From Neodontobutis hainanensis (Eukaryota; Chordata; Actinopteri; Gobiiformes; Odontobutidae), in the NCBI GenBank assembly GCA_024349245.1, contig JALDNG010000025.1:2053001-2117000 (forward strand): a stretch of DNA of 64,000 nucleotides. The letters are read 5' to 3'. Below are positions 24,201 to 39,500 of this stretch, piece after piece (the stretch's first letter is position 1; each line of letters opens with the position of its first letter). The position numbers and the translations under genes were made by a program. Below the pieces are notes generated by a model. That model did not search any database. It saw only the letters and a list, made by a program, of their open reading frames with translations, and was not told where the DNA came from.

Positions 24201-27200
24201 GGACATTAAAATCACCACATATTAAAATGTGATCATATTTAACCATAAGCCCACTCAAAACATCTGCAAAGTCATGGATAAAGTCTTTGTTGAATTTAGG
24301 TGGACGATACACCACTGCACACAGAACGGGGCAAGACTGAATAATCTCAACCAGTTGCAGCTCAAAGCTTGCCAATCCAGCGTGTGGAATCTGCCGACAG
24401 TGAAACCGCGACTTGTAAACAGAGGCGACGCCTCCGCCTCTCCCAGACACTCGGGGGGAATTAAAAAAGTTACAGTCTGGTGGAAGAAGTTCAGAGAAAG
24501 GCGTGTTATCGCCGATGGAGACCCAGGTCTCACACAGAAACATAAAGTCTAGCTCCCAAGAGATAAAGTCGTTGAGCATAAAAGTTTTGTTTGCCAGAGA
24601 CCGCACATTTAACAAGGCTAACTGGAGGGTTAGCTCGTCACTAGCCGATGGTCCAATGCGCTTCAACTGGCGTAGGCTAGAGTAGCTAATACCGCAGCTG
24701 CACCTGTGCACGGAGAGCCGCCGCGGTGGGACCCGAGGACGACGCGGTCTAGCCAGCGCCTTCAAGACCGCTTTAGGGGCTCGACACAAAGATAAACGAG
24801 GCAGCTCAGCAGCGTCACGGACAAGAAAGGCCCCGACAGGAGAAACCAATGAGACGGGACGGAGCCATCGTACCGGACGCCGTGCGGCCGCTCGACATGA
24901 GGACAGTTGGATCTTGAATTACACCAGCAGACCTCCCCTCCTTCCTCGTCTCCTGGAGCGCCTCCCGCGAAGAGGGGCCACGGGCATGCGGCGCAGGTAA
25001 GCTGGGATACCTGACAGCACAGGTGGGGGTGGTTTTCTCCAATCAACAGGTTCAGGACTCGCTGCCCGAGCCTCACGGAGATATAGGTCGCGGATGTTAA
25101 GCAAGGCTTGTCTATCGTAGTACAGTAGCGCTGACACATCCAGGTGGATACATGAAATCAGAGCTATAACAAACATCAAACAGAGAGCCCGAGAAAGACG
25201 AGTCGCCGAACAGGCTGGCGCCATCTTGGTTCAGGTTCAGCAGTGGCCCAGTAGGAGTAGCCTGTGAACAGAGCTGTGCCCCGAGTTTATTAACAGTATC
25301 ACTAGTTCTGTTTAACGTTCTTAACAAGCCCAAGATGCTGTTGCTGAATATTAGTTTGATTGGGTCATTGCTCGGAGGTGGGTTTTGCCAAGGCGGCCAC
25401 CCTACCTGTGAAGCTCTGGGGGAAACTCATACGGTGGGAATCGATTCCAAATGCAATTTTTTATACTTTTAATAACCTGTGGCTACCCTAGTTATATTGT
25501 TGTGCAAAGATGCGTCACATGTATCAAAACTATTAGTCTACACATCATCAACAAGGAATGAATGAGCTTGGCACAGACCCAACAATGTTAATGTAATGTC
25601 ATTATAAACAAAAAGCCAACAATGTAAGCCTTCTGCCTCTTTTTTACTTTGTATCCTGGGGTTAGGGGTATTCCATGAAAGTTGCTTAGAAGAGCATTAG
25701 AGAAGCCTGAGCTCTAGCTTGTGTTTGCTCTAAAAAAAGAAGTCAGTGCTAAAGTAGTTCCTTGAGACTAGTCTGCTCTCCTGCAGCCAGACTGTCACCA
25801 TTGATTAAACATTACAGTGGGGGTGTAGTTAGTCTTAATTCCTTCATTCTTAACCTTTAAAAAAAGTGCTTTGATTAACTAACTATTGAGCCAAACCTGA
25901 CCCAAAGTCTGCTCTGTACCAACCCATAAGTTTTCTGGTGATTGACTCATGATGCCTGCCTCATGGAAAAGAAATTGCAACAAAATGTGCCAGACTTTTC
26001 AGACTAAGCCAGACTTATTAGGTTAGCGCACTCATGAAATACCTTTCTGGTGTTACAGTAGACCTTTACTGTCTGCACTACAGTTCACTAAGCCTGAGAT
26101 AGGGAGCTACCTCGACTGTAGTTCCGCGTATGTGCAGGATCTTGGCACGGTAGTACATGCTCTGGTCGTTGACCTCAGAGTAAGGTGCCAGACACAGGAG
26201 GTTTGAGTAGAGCGACATGGCCACTTGCTGCAGTGTGCGGTTGTTTATCTCTGCTGTCATGTGACGCTGTTTCTCCAGGCTGGCCTCATCAGCCCGAAAG
26301 CCCCAAAAGTGACCCACTTCCACCACCTGAGGCAGACAATTCCTGATAAGCTTACACTGCGCACATTTCTACAGTATTAATATGCAGTAAATGACAGATT
26401 ACAAGTAAAGGCTGACCTCAGTAATGTTGACCACAAACAAGCAGTTCGGCGGAAGCGTGTCAGGATTGATTTCACCACTTATCAGTCCCACTGGAGACAC
26501 CGTCTGGCTCTGGAAGTCCACAAAAGTCCTGAACAACAACAGGTAGAGAGGCACGTTATTAAACTCTTCTTGATCTTTGATGTAAGGGCCCTACCACTCT
26601 GTGTGATAATTATGTTTTGAACATTCTAAATGTCTAAATTGCTACTTGAATCCTTTAAACCAGAGGTTGAAGCATGTCACATTAAGCAACTGGGGCATGA
26701 TATGTCATAGGCTCTTAATATATATATATAAAGAGCAGTACCGTCCATGTTTCAGGTGAGTTATATTTCTGTTTCCGGCACATATATCTATCTGCTCAAT
26801 GGGATAGACAGACAGTTCCAAGGTAGGAAACTGCTGCCCCAGGAGAAGGGCGAGCAACACATCCGGCAGCACCCCGGAGTCCTGGGGATGCCTGGTGAAC
26901 TCCACATATGCTCTGAAAACATACATCATACACCGTCACTGATTAATGATGAGCCAACAGAGGCCGGTGGCAGAATGTCATTTGTACCTGGAACTCTCAA
27001 AAGAAATGGCTTTGACCAGACCACACAGGCGGAACAGAGACTGCAGCTGCTTGTAGTAAAGAAAACTGTAGGGAGGAAGGTTCCTCACCTGGAAACACGT
27101 TTAGATTCACTTTAAGAGAAGAAACTTGCATAAACTTCAGGGTGCAAAACAAAGACGAGGGGCCCAATAGAGAGGTTACTTCTTAAGTGCCTGGCTAAAA

Positions 27201-30200
27201 TAACACTTTTATAATATGACTAAATCAGATGGATGCAATGGTTGTATTAGATGTGACGTGAATGTGCAAACTGATTTAGGTGTGACTGTTGATAAGCAGT
27301 TTGTAACTGTGCCAGGCTGGTACAGTTTAAAACGATTCATTGTGTCCAGATTTCTCTAAGTAAAAGGCACAAATTGATCCCACAAAACCTATGTGTAAAT
27401 CAATGGAAGGGACTTTAACGGGTCACTGTGTGACAAATATATGGAGTGGTTTGTGTGTGGCTGTGTCTCTGCTCCTGGACTATAGACACAGCCAGTACGT
27501 TTACATGCAGATAGAGAAAACCGAATGATTGCCTTAGTTCCAGTATAATCAGAGTTGTATACACCTTACTTTGAGTGGTGGGCTGTCGTTACAAATTTCC
27601 AGAATTCGGAGTAAGACACTTGGATAATGCAGTTTGTTTTTGGATTACTGCTGCATATGGCTTACTCTAAGGTCAACAAAGCGCACTGAGCATTTGCACA
27701 AGCCGGACAGCAGCACAAAGTCACACACAAAAACAGAAAAACAAGGTTTAGAGAATTACACACTTAACAACAAAGACGTATATAAGTGAAATAATTAATT
27801 TGCAAAAGCAGATAATTCTGTTTTATAACCCCTCCCTCAAAAAAAAACTACTGTTTAAAATGAATTACCATACCACATCAGTAAAACCAAAGTTAATCTG
27901 ATTTTGCAAATTAACTCTTCAAGTCATGTAATAAAACATTTAGAAAAACAAGCTAGTTTACCGTAGCTTATAATGTGTTAACAAGCCTTCTGACGCTGCA
28001 GGTACAGGGTAATGAACACATTTTTAGTTTGTTGTGTTTTTGACTTGCAAAGATGGTGTTATTACTGATATTAATTAATACCTCAATGATTACTTAACAA
28101 ATCATCTGGATATATTGGGATTCAATGCTACAAATGAGTCAGATTTGCCAATAGTACTAAGGACACATGAAAGCAGCTTCAGCCCGAGCGGACACAGTAC
28201 TTCAGTTCTCTCTTTTGTAAACCCAGACACGGTGTGGACTCTAGCTGTGAAGGCTTTATTGAGCTGTGAGCTTAATCAGAGTAAGGTCTGCATGGTGCCA
28301 CACTGACTAATTTTGGCTCATGCTCCAACCGATTATATGAAACCATTACATATGCTAAAACATAAGCACATTTTCCTGTCCTTAATAGGTGACAAACCTT
28401 CCTCCAAATCTAACTGGCACAAACTTGTCATGAAGCTTTTCCACCTGGAATACTTGACCTGTCTACAGCATTTCAAAAGTTAAAGGAGGTCTGGTGGTGG
28501 ACTAGGCATGGACATTTGTGTTTCCTTTATTTTATTTTTTCTATCCAAGGGCCTGTGCTGAGCTATGTGTTTGTTTGTGTTCCTTTAGTTGAAAAAACGT
28601 TTTGAAAAATAAATACAAATTAAAACAATAATAAAAAAATATATATACTAATGACAGACGTTACCATCACTGTTGTTCTGGGACTAAAGCCGCTCAGCGC
28701 TCTGGAGGCAAGGTCTTCATCAATTTCACTCTGAACAAAGTAGTTGGGGTAATAGGCTCCTGCAATAACCATCTACAACAAAGAGAACATTTACAGTTGT
28801 TCAAACATGGAGATAAGAAACAATAAAATGCCTACTTAGGTTCAACAACATTAAGTAATGAATCATTTGTCTGAGGTGTGAGTTTGACCTAACCAAGCGC
28901 TGCAGCTGGATACTCGCAAGATTTTTAGTTAACAAACTCGTGAAAATCCATCTTAGATGGATTCACATCTAACTCCTGACCTTACCAGCAGCTCTGACAG
29001 GTCTGGGTGGGTTTTAGGTTTGAAGAAGTAGAGACCAAACATAGCTCTGATTGGATAAAACTGCGACTGATAAATGCAATCACCAGCCAGGGACAAGTGT
29101 TTTATTTAAAGCACCTGCGCTTTTGCAAACACTTTCAACAAGAGGCCTCCAGATGGTTCTGTGGAGCAGTGCAGTTCTATCTGGCAGAGGCAGGTTAATT
29201 CTGACCTGGAGGATGAACTTCTGCCTGTGCAGACTGGTGTAGTCCAGGGGCTGGCTGTTTTCAGGCACATTCATGTTGAACTGGGACACACGCTTCTTAA
29301 GGTCTTCATACAGCTCTGCAACCTTAACAATATTAATGCCTTTATTTATAGAAACTTAAGCCTAGACAGTCTGAAGATAAATTAAATAGTAATTAATGAA
29401 GTGTGATTTGTAATACCTCTCTTATTCTCTTAATTTGAATGAAGTTCTCCTTCCCCCAGTCCAGCTCCACCTGGAAAGACAAAGACGCAAAAATCAAGGA
29501 CAGAGAGATGGAAATTTTCCCTACCCTAAAATACAGATAGCACATAAAATGAAAAGTAGACATTATAAAATAACTACTACTTATTTTGTATAGGAACTGC
29601 AGAAAGCTTGTGTTTGTTCACCTTTGGGTGTCGCAGTTGTCCTATTTTTTTGGATGTATGCCAGGCCTAACAAACACAGAAGAGGAAAAGGGTTTACAGC
29701 CATTAGACAAATGTCTCCAGTTAAATCCCCTACTGTTGACTGCCGCTTTACCTTGAAGGCATTGACAAAAGCTATTGAATCACTTGGGGTGCTGTGAGCA
29801 AAGGCCAACTTGCTCCTGAAATTTTAGACAACAGTTAGAAAAGGAAAATATAATTGTAATTTTAATTTCACTTCTAGTAAGTGAACAAAGTTTGTTCATG
29901 AAGGGGAGTAATGATTGTGCTGTGATGACTGTGAATCAAGAGTTCTAGAGTAAAATGGTCAATGAAACAGACTCCGGGGGTAAAATTAACAGAAAAGGTG
30001 CTGCCTTTTACTCACCTGTGACCGGCAAGCTGCTGCATCGATGGAATGGCAAAAAAGCTCTTCAGAGAATGTGAGGCAGCTGGGGATAAGAAAACACATG
30101 TACAATTTGAGTGTAATAAAGTGTAGTAATAATAGATATGCTTCTGTACCGACCAATGATAAGAGTCTCTTCTAGACATCCAAAAACATGGCCCAGCACA

Positions 30201-33200
30201 ATCATCTTCCCCAGGTACAGATCCACAGGTAAGTGGGCCAGCACTCTGCCCAGAAATGTCAGCTCCCCGTCCTCATTCTGGGCCAGCTCCTCACTTTTGG
30301 TTGACAATGCCCCCACCTACAAATAGTTACTTAGTTATTAGTCTGTTACTAGGCTTCAAATATGTATGGATTTATCTTTAAGCAGATGGTTTTGATAGAT
30401 GCAGTCCAAGACTCTTACTTACTCTTTCTGGAACAAACAATCCTAGCCCCACATGAGTCTTTGCAATGCTAACATTATCACAACTTAAAACAGCAAAGGT
30501 CATGTTAATGCACACACAGTCCTGTGGAATAGTCACAGGCCCTTTAATCAATCTTTTAGGTTTTTCAAATTAAAGCCAAGGCAAACACTTATGCACCACG
30601 TCAGTTGTTGTGTGTAAAAATGCTGTAATGTACCAGGTTTACTTGGATGACAGTTTTTGACCTTATAAGCTCCTTACTTGTATCACTTCTTTAAAACTTA
30701 CTTATTTTACAATTGTCGTGCTTTCTAAAATCTAGCCCTACAGTGCTGTGCACACCAGTCAAACTGAGAAAGAGTTCAATTTTACTGCAATCAATTTAAA
30801 AAGCAGGATTGATTTTGTAATAAAAATCCATCTGAGTATTGCAGTCGTGTCATGTGGCACCAGGATCCTCTATCATTCTCTATTATTATGAAATTCATAG
30901 AAGTTGGTATGTATTGTCCCTCTTTGGATGAATGTTGCCATGGAGAGATACCTCCACACATTTCTACACCAGCTGAGACAAAAGAGAGATTTAGTGAAGT
31001 GTTTTAAAGCTGGATATGTTTTTATGCATGTGCACTCTTTTAGTAGAGGCCCTATGTGCTCATTGTAAATGAGGCTACTGGTCCCTAGAGTTTTAAAGTT
31101 TGACTTGAACGGCCATTTTTGTACAGACCTCTTTAAGCTGGAGCACTGCCCTTACGATGTCACAGTGGTTTGGGGGTGTGAGGGCCATGGAGAGGAGAGA
31201 GCGTGGATCGCCCATGTCCAGTAACTTCACCTTCAACAAGATGGTGGCAAGTGGTGCCATCTGAGAAAACAGTAAAGAGTTTGAAGAAAGTGAGACACAA
31301 AGTGTAAATGCAACACAAAAGCCTCTCTCACCAGCATCTCAGGGACCATGTACTCTGGAATCTCTTTCCTCCAGAACTCTTTGGTAATGAGCCGGTAGCA
31401 GTAGCCCTTAGACACTCGGCCTGCTCTTCCTGACACAGAGAGCAAAGATTTAGGCTGGCAGAGAGAACTTTGTTTTGGGACTGGTCTACATTCCACGCAT
31501 GTAAGGTTTACCTCTGCGCTGGTTGCAGTTGGTCTTAGATGCCCAGGTGAGTCGCAAAGACTGATAGTTTGTGTCTGTGTCACAAACCAAGTGACGAGCA
31601 AGACAGAAGTCTATCACTATGAAATAAAAAAAAATAAATAAATAAAAAATGAGGGCTTCAGACCAACTTCTTTTATCACCGTCCCAGTACCTTTACAAAA
31701 TCAAGTTGTAAGTTTATAAATAAATGTAAATAAAATCTAATTCTACACGTGTTTACATACAATTTGCTTACATGGCTAGCTACTTTGAAAAAGTAAATAA
31801 AGTTTACTCAAAACTAGGGTTGGGAATTGTTTTAATTTGATCAATTTCAATTTTGATTATTGATTCCCAGTTTCGATTTCAATTTAGTAAAAAACAAAAC
31901 ATGTTTTTTGTGTGTTCAACTGCCACACATGTTTATGCTGCCACACATGTTTATGCTGTGGCAGTTTAATTTATATATTGTACAATTTTTATACAGTAAT
32001 GTTTATTGCAATATATTTTTGCAGCTTGTTTGCTTTGGTGCAATTTTCAGGAGTTTTTCAGTTTATTATGTTACCACAGGACCAATTAGGCACTTTACAC
32101 AAGTCACAAAACTTCACTAAAATAACTCTATGCGGTGCTCTTCTTGTTCCTTCTCTGTTCACTTCTCCCACTGAGTCACGTGATGACACAGTGACACACA
32201 CAGAGCAGGGGAAGGAGGCGGAGGTGCACAGACAGCTGTCTACGGTTTAAATGACCTCCACTCAGTGATGTAGCAAATGGGTGTGTGCATCTGAGTGGAA
32301 CACAGTAACCAGAAAAAAATGTCTCGCAACTGCGACTTGGTTTCCGACAAGAAGAGCCATTCAATAGCGTTCCGTGTTGTCTGAATCTGAGGCGGTATGG
32401 TCTAAGGCCAAGTCCCTTTTCTCTGTGCCTGAGAATGTCCTAAAACATATACTATAAGCTGAAGTGTACTTGCCACTCGGGGTGAGAAATGAGCAGGGAA
32501 TCAAAGATCGCTTGTTAAGCCCTGCTCTCTAACGCTGTGCAGAGACAGACAGTGAGTGAGTGAATGCCTTTTGCTAAAGTTAATTTAAATCACCATTTCC
32601 ATTGTGCAAAGTTTAAAAATGTGCTGATATTGTGCACATCCACCTCCTGAACTGACTGTGAAACAGTGACAGGGGGGAGGTGTGTGTTTCCTCCCAGGAC
32701 AGCGTTAGGATCGAGCATTGAAAAAAAATGAACTACTAAATTTAAGCAAACAATACAGCCTACCATATTTGACATCAGGAACAGTGACTGAACTCTCTGC
32801 AATATTGGTGGACAGGATGACCTGTGGTGAAACAGAGGATCATTACAGAAGAAATACAGCGCACAGAAGAAGTCCTACAATTAACAGGACTTACCTTCCT
32901 GTATCCGGGCACTGGAGACACAAAGACCCCGTTCTGTTCCTCCAGAGTCACCGTGGAGTGCAGAGGGTAAACCTGCAGTCTGAACCGGTTTGTTGCCCGA
33001 TACAAATACTTATAAGTCCAGCCTTGATACTGACAACTCAATATTAGAGAATCAATAATGAGGAGCGAACCTTTTGTGAACTAACTTGGCTAAGGCCTCT
33101 TGCATGTAGCAGATCTCATGTAAACCAGGGAGAAAGACCAGCACGCTGCCTCTTTCTGATGAAACCCCACCTTCTATTTGGACTTTTTTACTGCTCACAC

Positions 33201-33468
33201 ACAGACCACACAGTTTACAGCTTCATTATCTGTATATCACTCTCACTCTTAGAGTTGGTTAAAGGTATTACCTGCAATCTTTGCCCTCCATTTCATCAAA
33301 ACTCTGAATGAGATTGATGGCTATGTTGTACATCTCCTGTGAGATATGAGGGTTGTCAGGATGAGACCGCACAGCCTGAAGAGAGCAGACACTATATTAA
33401 TTTTATTTTTTACTTAACCAGGTAGGTCAATGGAGAACCACACACACACACTCACTCACTCACTCACA

Positions 33469-33535
<67 letters not shown>

Positions 33536-36500
33536 TCTTACTCTGTATGTAAATAAGTGGTGGAGGTCATCCAGATAGAACTCCTCAATGGCAAAGGGAA
33601 CCCCTTCCAATTCAAACACATAGGCTGGGTTCATTTTGCCTTGAACTAGCGTGCCAAAGTATTCAGCAAACTGTCTGCAGTTAATGGTGGCTGACATGAG
33701 GATAATCTGTCACAAAGGCAGTTTTGTCAGAAAGAGCTGAAATCTGGCAAAACAAGATAACAAAACCTTTTACATGACACTGACCTTAACATAGCGAGAG
33801 TTGGAATGAAGGAGTTTTCTCAAAATCAGCAGGAGAAAGTCCATTTCCTCAGTGCGCTCATGAACCTTAAAAAACAAACGGTAAAGTTGACATCTCCAAT
33901 CAATTTGGAGGAAAGGACATTTCAGGGACAGTCCTACAAAGACATGTTCAGGTGATACCTCATCTACAAAGATGTGAGAGTATTCTGTGAGGCACTTTGC
34001 CGAGACCAGTTTCTGCAGCAGCACTCCTGTGGTCATGTAAATCAGCCGGGTGTGCTCAGTAGCCATCTTCTCCAGACCAACCTGAAAATTATACGGTTGT
34101 GCTCATAAGGCAGAATTTGTGATTGTTTAGCCATTTTTCAAACAATATGAATGATAAAACAATAACCTTTCTATAACTCATAGTTTGTGGTTGGGTGAAG
34201 CAATTAATTGTAAAACTACTCTGTTTAATCTAACAGACACTACACAAATTACCCTGATCAAAAGTGTACACACCCAAGTAATTTTGTATGGCTACAGACA
34301 GGTTTTGATGGCTACTAAAGGTACCCATCCTCACCTGTGATCTGTTTGCTTGTAATCAGTGTGTGTATAGAAGGTCAGTGAGTTTCTGGGTTCCTGACAG
34401 ACCCTTGCATCTCTCATTCACTGACAATTCTGTATTCTGAGTCATGGGAAAACCAAAAGAATTGTCAAAAGATCGGCATGGAAAGGTAATTGAACTGTAT
34501 ATAACAGGAAAGGGATATAAAAAGATATCCAAGGAATTGAGAATGCCGATCAGCAGTGTTCAAACGGTTAAAAACCAAACCAAGGTCAGGTAGGTTAACA
34601 AAAATTTTAGCCATAACTGCCAGAAAAATTGTTCGGGGTAGCATAGAAAAACAAATTACTTCAGCTGAAATACAGGACTCTCTGAAAAAAGTGGTGTGGC
34701 TGTTTCAAGAGGCACATTAAGGAGGCACTGAAAAAAAAGGGCTGCATGGTTGAGTCGCCAGAAAAAAGTTATCACTACCGGAAATGGCGCAAAGTATCCC
34801 GCTTACAATATGCCAAACAGCACTGAGACAAGCCTTAAAACGTCTGGAACAAAGTAATTTTGAGTGATGAGACCAAAATTGTACTTTTTGGCCACAACCA
34901 TAAATGTTACATTTGGAGGAGGCATGTTACTTGGTGCTTATCTTATAATCCAATAGAGCATTTACACAGGATATGGAATTATAATGTAATGATATGAGCT
35001 GTGTAATGGGCCGGAGAAAAGATTTTCTGTTGGTTAAACCTAGTTGTTGGGTCTTGTTTAAACAGTGTGGCGTCTTAGAGAGAGCACAACAAAAGTGAAA
35101 ACAATCAACAGGCATTATCTCTGTGAAAGCACTGGTTTATGTATTTTATAGTTGACTGTGACCCAGATTTCCTATGATGATGATGATGAAGGCATATGAT
35201 GAAAGGCACATCATTCCTACTGTGAAACATGGAGATGGATCGCTGATGTTCTGGGGATGTGTGAGCTACAGAGGCACAGGAAACTTGGTCCAAATTGATG
35301 GCAAGTTGAATGAATGTTATCATAAAATACTGGAGAAAAATTTGCACTCAGCCCGGATACTGTGCATGGGACATAATTGGATGTTCCAACATGACAACGA
35401 TCCAAAGCTCAAGGCCAAGTCAACCTGTCATTGGCTAGAGCAGTATAAAGTGAATGTTCTGGATAGGCCATCTCAGTCTCCATCCATCTTCTACCGCTTA
35501 TCCGCTTTTTTGCCCCACTGTAATCTTGTTAAACTTGAACTACTCCTACTCGAAATACAATTAGTATGTGGAAGATGAAGTCTGAATCAACTAACTTAAA
35601 AGTGACCTAACTTCCGGTGGCGGCTAGCCACCGCTTTCCCTAATTAAAAAAAATGCATAGAGAAAAGGAAGAGTATACAATCACTAATATAGGCCTAATC
35701 TTTCCAGGGATTATATGTAAGCAATAGTATGTGATATATATTATTTAAAGTGTGCACAGTGTCTTTTGTCTGTCTGCATGTCGCAATGAAGCTTGATGAG
35801 CTGCTATGGGCAATAAAATAAAAAAAATCAATCTCCATAGACTTTGTTGTTTTCGCATGACATTGTGATCTGTGTTGAGAGCAGAGAGCAGTTAAGTCTA
35901 GAGCGGTAGAGGTTTGCTCTGGAGGAATGAAGGTAAGTCGCAGCAAGACAGAATACATGTGTGTGAATGAAAGGGATTCAAGTGGAACAGATAGGTTACA
36001 AGGAGAAGAGGTAAGAAGGTGCAGAGGCATGTGCAGGCAGGTTGAAATGGGCAGAAAAAAGTGTCAGTTGTGTTGTGTGATAAAAGAGTACGAGCGAGAA
36101 TGAAAGGAAAGGTGTACAGAACAGTAGTGGACAGGAGGAAGAGAGAGCTTGAGGTAGTATCGACGAGGCTGGATAGTATCAGGAATGAGTACAACAGAGG
36201 GACAGCTCATGTAAGATGTTTTGGAGACAAAGTTAGAGAGGCCAGGTTGAAATGGTTTGGACATGTTCAGTAGAGGTAGAGTGAATAGATGTTGGAGTCT
36301 GACTGGTTGGATGATAGAACTAAATGGAAGCAGATGATTTTCTGTGGCTAACCCTGAAGGGAACAACCAAAAAGAAAAGTAGAAGTTGAAGTTGAGAATC
36401 AAGAAATTCAAACTCTCTGTTTCCCACGAGCCATAACACTCAACAGAACATGCAGTGGGAGAAGGTGAACTAATTTAGCAATTATCAATATTGAGACAGA

Positions 36501-39500
36501 CTTTATCAAAAAAGATTATAAGTCTCCGACAACAGCTCTGACATTAAGAATAAACTCTGGAACATGCAGACAGACTTTGGGGTAATATTAATAATATATT
36601 TTTTAATCATATCCCCACCTCTTTTCTAAATCCCCAGCCGCCACTGCTAACAACCCAATTTACCTTTGTGGATTCAAAAAGTTGAATTGAAGTTACTGTC
36701 TCTATCCTGTTGCAGTATAATACCTTCCATTGACTTCTTGAATAATCAGTGTAATGGTAGCACCCACCTGATGTCCAACCAGACTACCCAAGATGCACTT
36801 TCGCTGTGTGGCGACCCATCGGGCAATACTAGTGGCCCCAATTTTGCGTGGCTGGGTGACCACAATGTTGCAGGGGGCGTTCTTCTCGTTATAGTGGTCC
36901 AGAATGTACTGTGGCACCTGGGTGGTCTTGCCACTGCCTGTGGCTCCTCGAATAATCACCACAGAGTTGTTCTCTATCAGGGATATCAGCTGGAAGGGCA
37001 CAAAGGAAGAACATGACTATAGATGGGTACTTGACAAACAGAAGTGCAACAATTTTTATTTTTAATAAAGTCATTATTATATTAATGTTCATGGTCAATA
37101 TATTTTTCTTAAATCCTAGTGGCTTACAGAATTAAGTAAATTTTAATTTATTTTATAGGATTTTCTCTCAGCTTCAGCCATACATTTTGTTGCAGTGTGA
37201 CATGACATTACAGTAAAATTATATATATATAAATATATGTTTCAAAAAAAAAATTATTTTAAGAAACCTTTCTACAATGTATTAATGAGAAAGGTCTCAA
37301 GTAAATAATTTCTAGCTTTTTTGATATGGGTTATTTGTTATAAATACTTATGGAACAGTAAAATTGCATTAGTTTAAAAATAGTGAATGCATAAGCTTAG
37401 TCAAACAACTGCAAAACAGAAATTACGTTATGTTAAAACTGGCATTTACGTATGAGGCAAAATATGCCATTTTGGACAGAATTGATTTGAATCTTACTGA
37501 ATACTGTAAAATTTTACATTCAGCATAGTTTTTTAAACAACTGAACATGTATTTAACGAACATGTACATTTAAACCTGTAAGATATGAGTATTTTGCAAA
37601 ATGCCACATTATAGGGTGCACGTGGCAGAGTGGTTAGCACAACCAAGTGTTACCATGGGTTCCATCAGAGTACTCCGGCTTCCTCCCACCGTCCAAAGAC
37701 ATGCATGTACGGGTTAATTGGCAACTCTAAAGTGTCCCTAGTGAATGAATGATGTGAGTAAATGGTTGTTAGCCCTGCGACTAACTAGCCATTGTCCAGG
37801 GTGTACCCCGCCTAAGGCTCATAGCTGCTGGGATAGGCTCCAGTCACCCACAATCCTTAACGGTACTAAGCGGTAGAAAATGAATGAATATGCCATATTC
37901 ATTTGTCTATATAAATATAACTCTGATCTAACTCATATTAATGAAGATTCCTAAAACTTGATGGTGAATGAACTGAAACACTTAGAGTAGACACAGGTGA
38001 CACACTGCTCGTGTTTTAGACGGCAATGCACATCGAATGCAAAGCATATATGAACCACACCTTTGTGAGATGTGTGGGCCATTTAGTTAAAGTACTGTTG
38101 CAGTATTAACACAAAATGTGTATTTTGCCCATCCTAAAAATGGACAAAAAACATTCCAATTAGAATATAAAATGATAAATATTGGAACAAAAATGTATTT
38201 TGAACCCCAAAGTAAAAAAAAAAGCTACAGTAGGAATCAAAAGTTTGGGCACCCCAAGTAAAAAAATGTATTAATGTGCATAAAGAAGCCAAGAAAAGAT
38301 GGAAAAATCTCCAAAAGGCATCAAATGACAGATTAGACATCCTTATAATAAGTCAAAAAAAGTTAGATTTTATTTCCATCATTTACACTTTCAAAATAAC
38401 AGAAAACAAAAAAATGGTGTCTGCAAAAGTTTGGGCACCCTGCGGAATTAATACCTTGTACTGCCCCCTTTGGCAAGTATCACAGCTTGTAAACAATTTT
38501 TGTAGCTAGCCAAGAGTCTTTCAATTCTTGTTTGAGGTATCTTTGCCCATTCTTCCTTACAAAAGTCTTCCAGTTCTTTGAGATATTTGGGCTGTCTGTC
38601 ACGCACTGCTCTTTTAAGGTCTATCCACAGATTTTCAATTATGTTGAGGTCAGAAGATTGTGAAGGCCATGGCAAAACCTTTAGTTTATGCCTCTTGATG
38701 TAATCCACCATGGATTTTGAGGTGTGTTGAAATCATTATCCATTTGTAGAAGCCATCCTCTCTTTAACTTCAGCTTTTTCACAGATGGCATCAAGTTAGC
38801 ATCCAAAATTTGCAGAAATTTTATTGAATCCATTTTTCCTTCTACTCGTGAAATGTTCCCTGTGCCACTGGCTGCAACACAACCCCAAAACATGATCGAT
38901 CCACCCCCATGCTTAACAGTTGGACAGAGGTTCTTTTCATTAAATTCTGTGCCCTTTCTTCTCCAAACATACATTTGCTCATTCTGGCCAAAAAGTTCTA
39001 TTTTAACCTCATCGGTCCAGAGAACATGTTCCTCAAATGGAGATTGTGGCATCGACATCAACGAGCAAATGCGGCTTGAGGAGAGCCGGCTGTGAGTAGT
39101 AAAACCAGCTGATTGATCATATGAATGAGACCGCTAATACTCTAAAGGACTGTCTGTTGCAGTGGGGTGAACAACAAAGATCCAAAGTCGTTTAATGACA
39201 GATATAAATTCTAAAAAAGGAATATTAACACCCATATGATTGTATCAAGCTGCTAATATGAAGTGTGATTTAATGACGCAAAATTAAAAAAGCAGAAACA
39301 AAGCGAAGCAAATGAAGCTGAAGTTCTGTTAAAGGTGTGCGTGGCATCACTGAGAGCCAGACTGACATTAGGCACGCAAAGAATAAATTAAATAAAACCT
39401 ATAATGGTGAGTTTGAAAAAAACTATGACTTGTTTGAAACGGCTGTTAATGACTTTAAAAGTGTGGGACATTTCGCAACTGGAATTGGAATTTCCAAATC

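Noticed and set aside
24229..24552. Plus-strand frames across the L2 element
   Set aside because: They are shadows of the minus-strand LINE frame.
33441..33532. Could the regular CA/CTCA units be a CRISPR-like array?
   Set aside because: It is a simple sequence repeat with no spacers, in a vertebrate intron.
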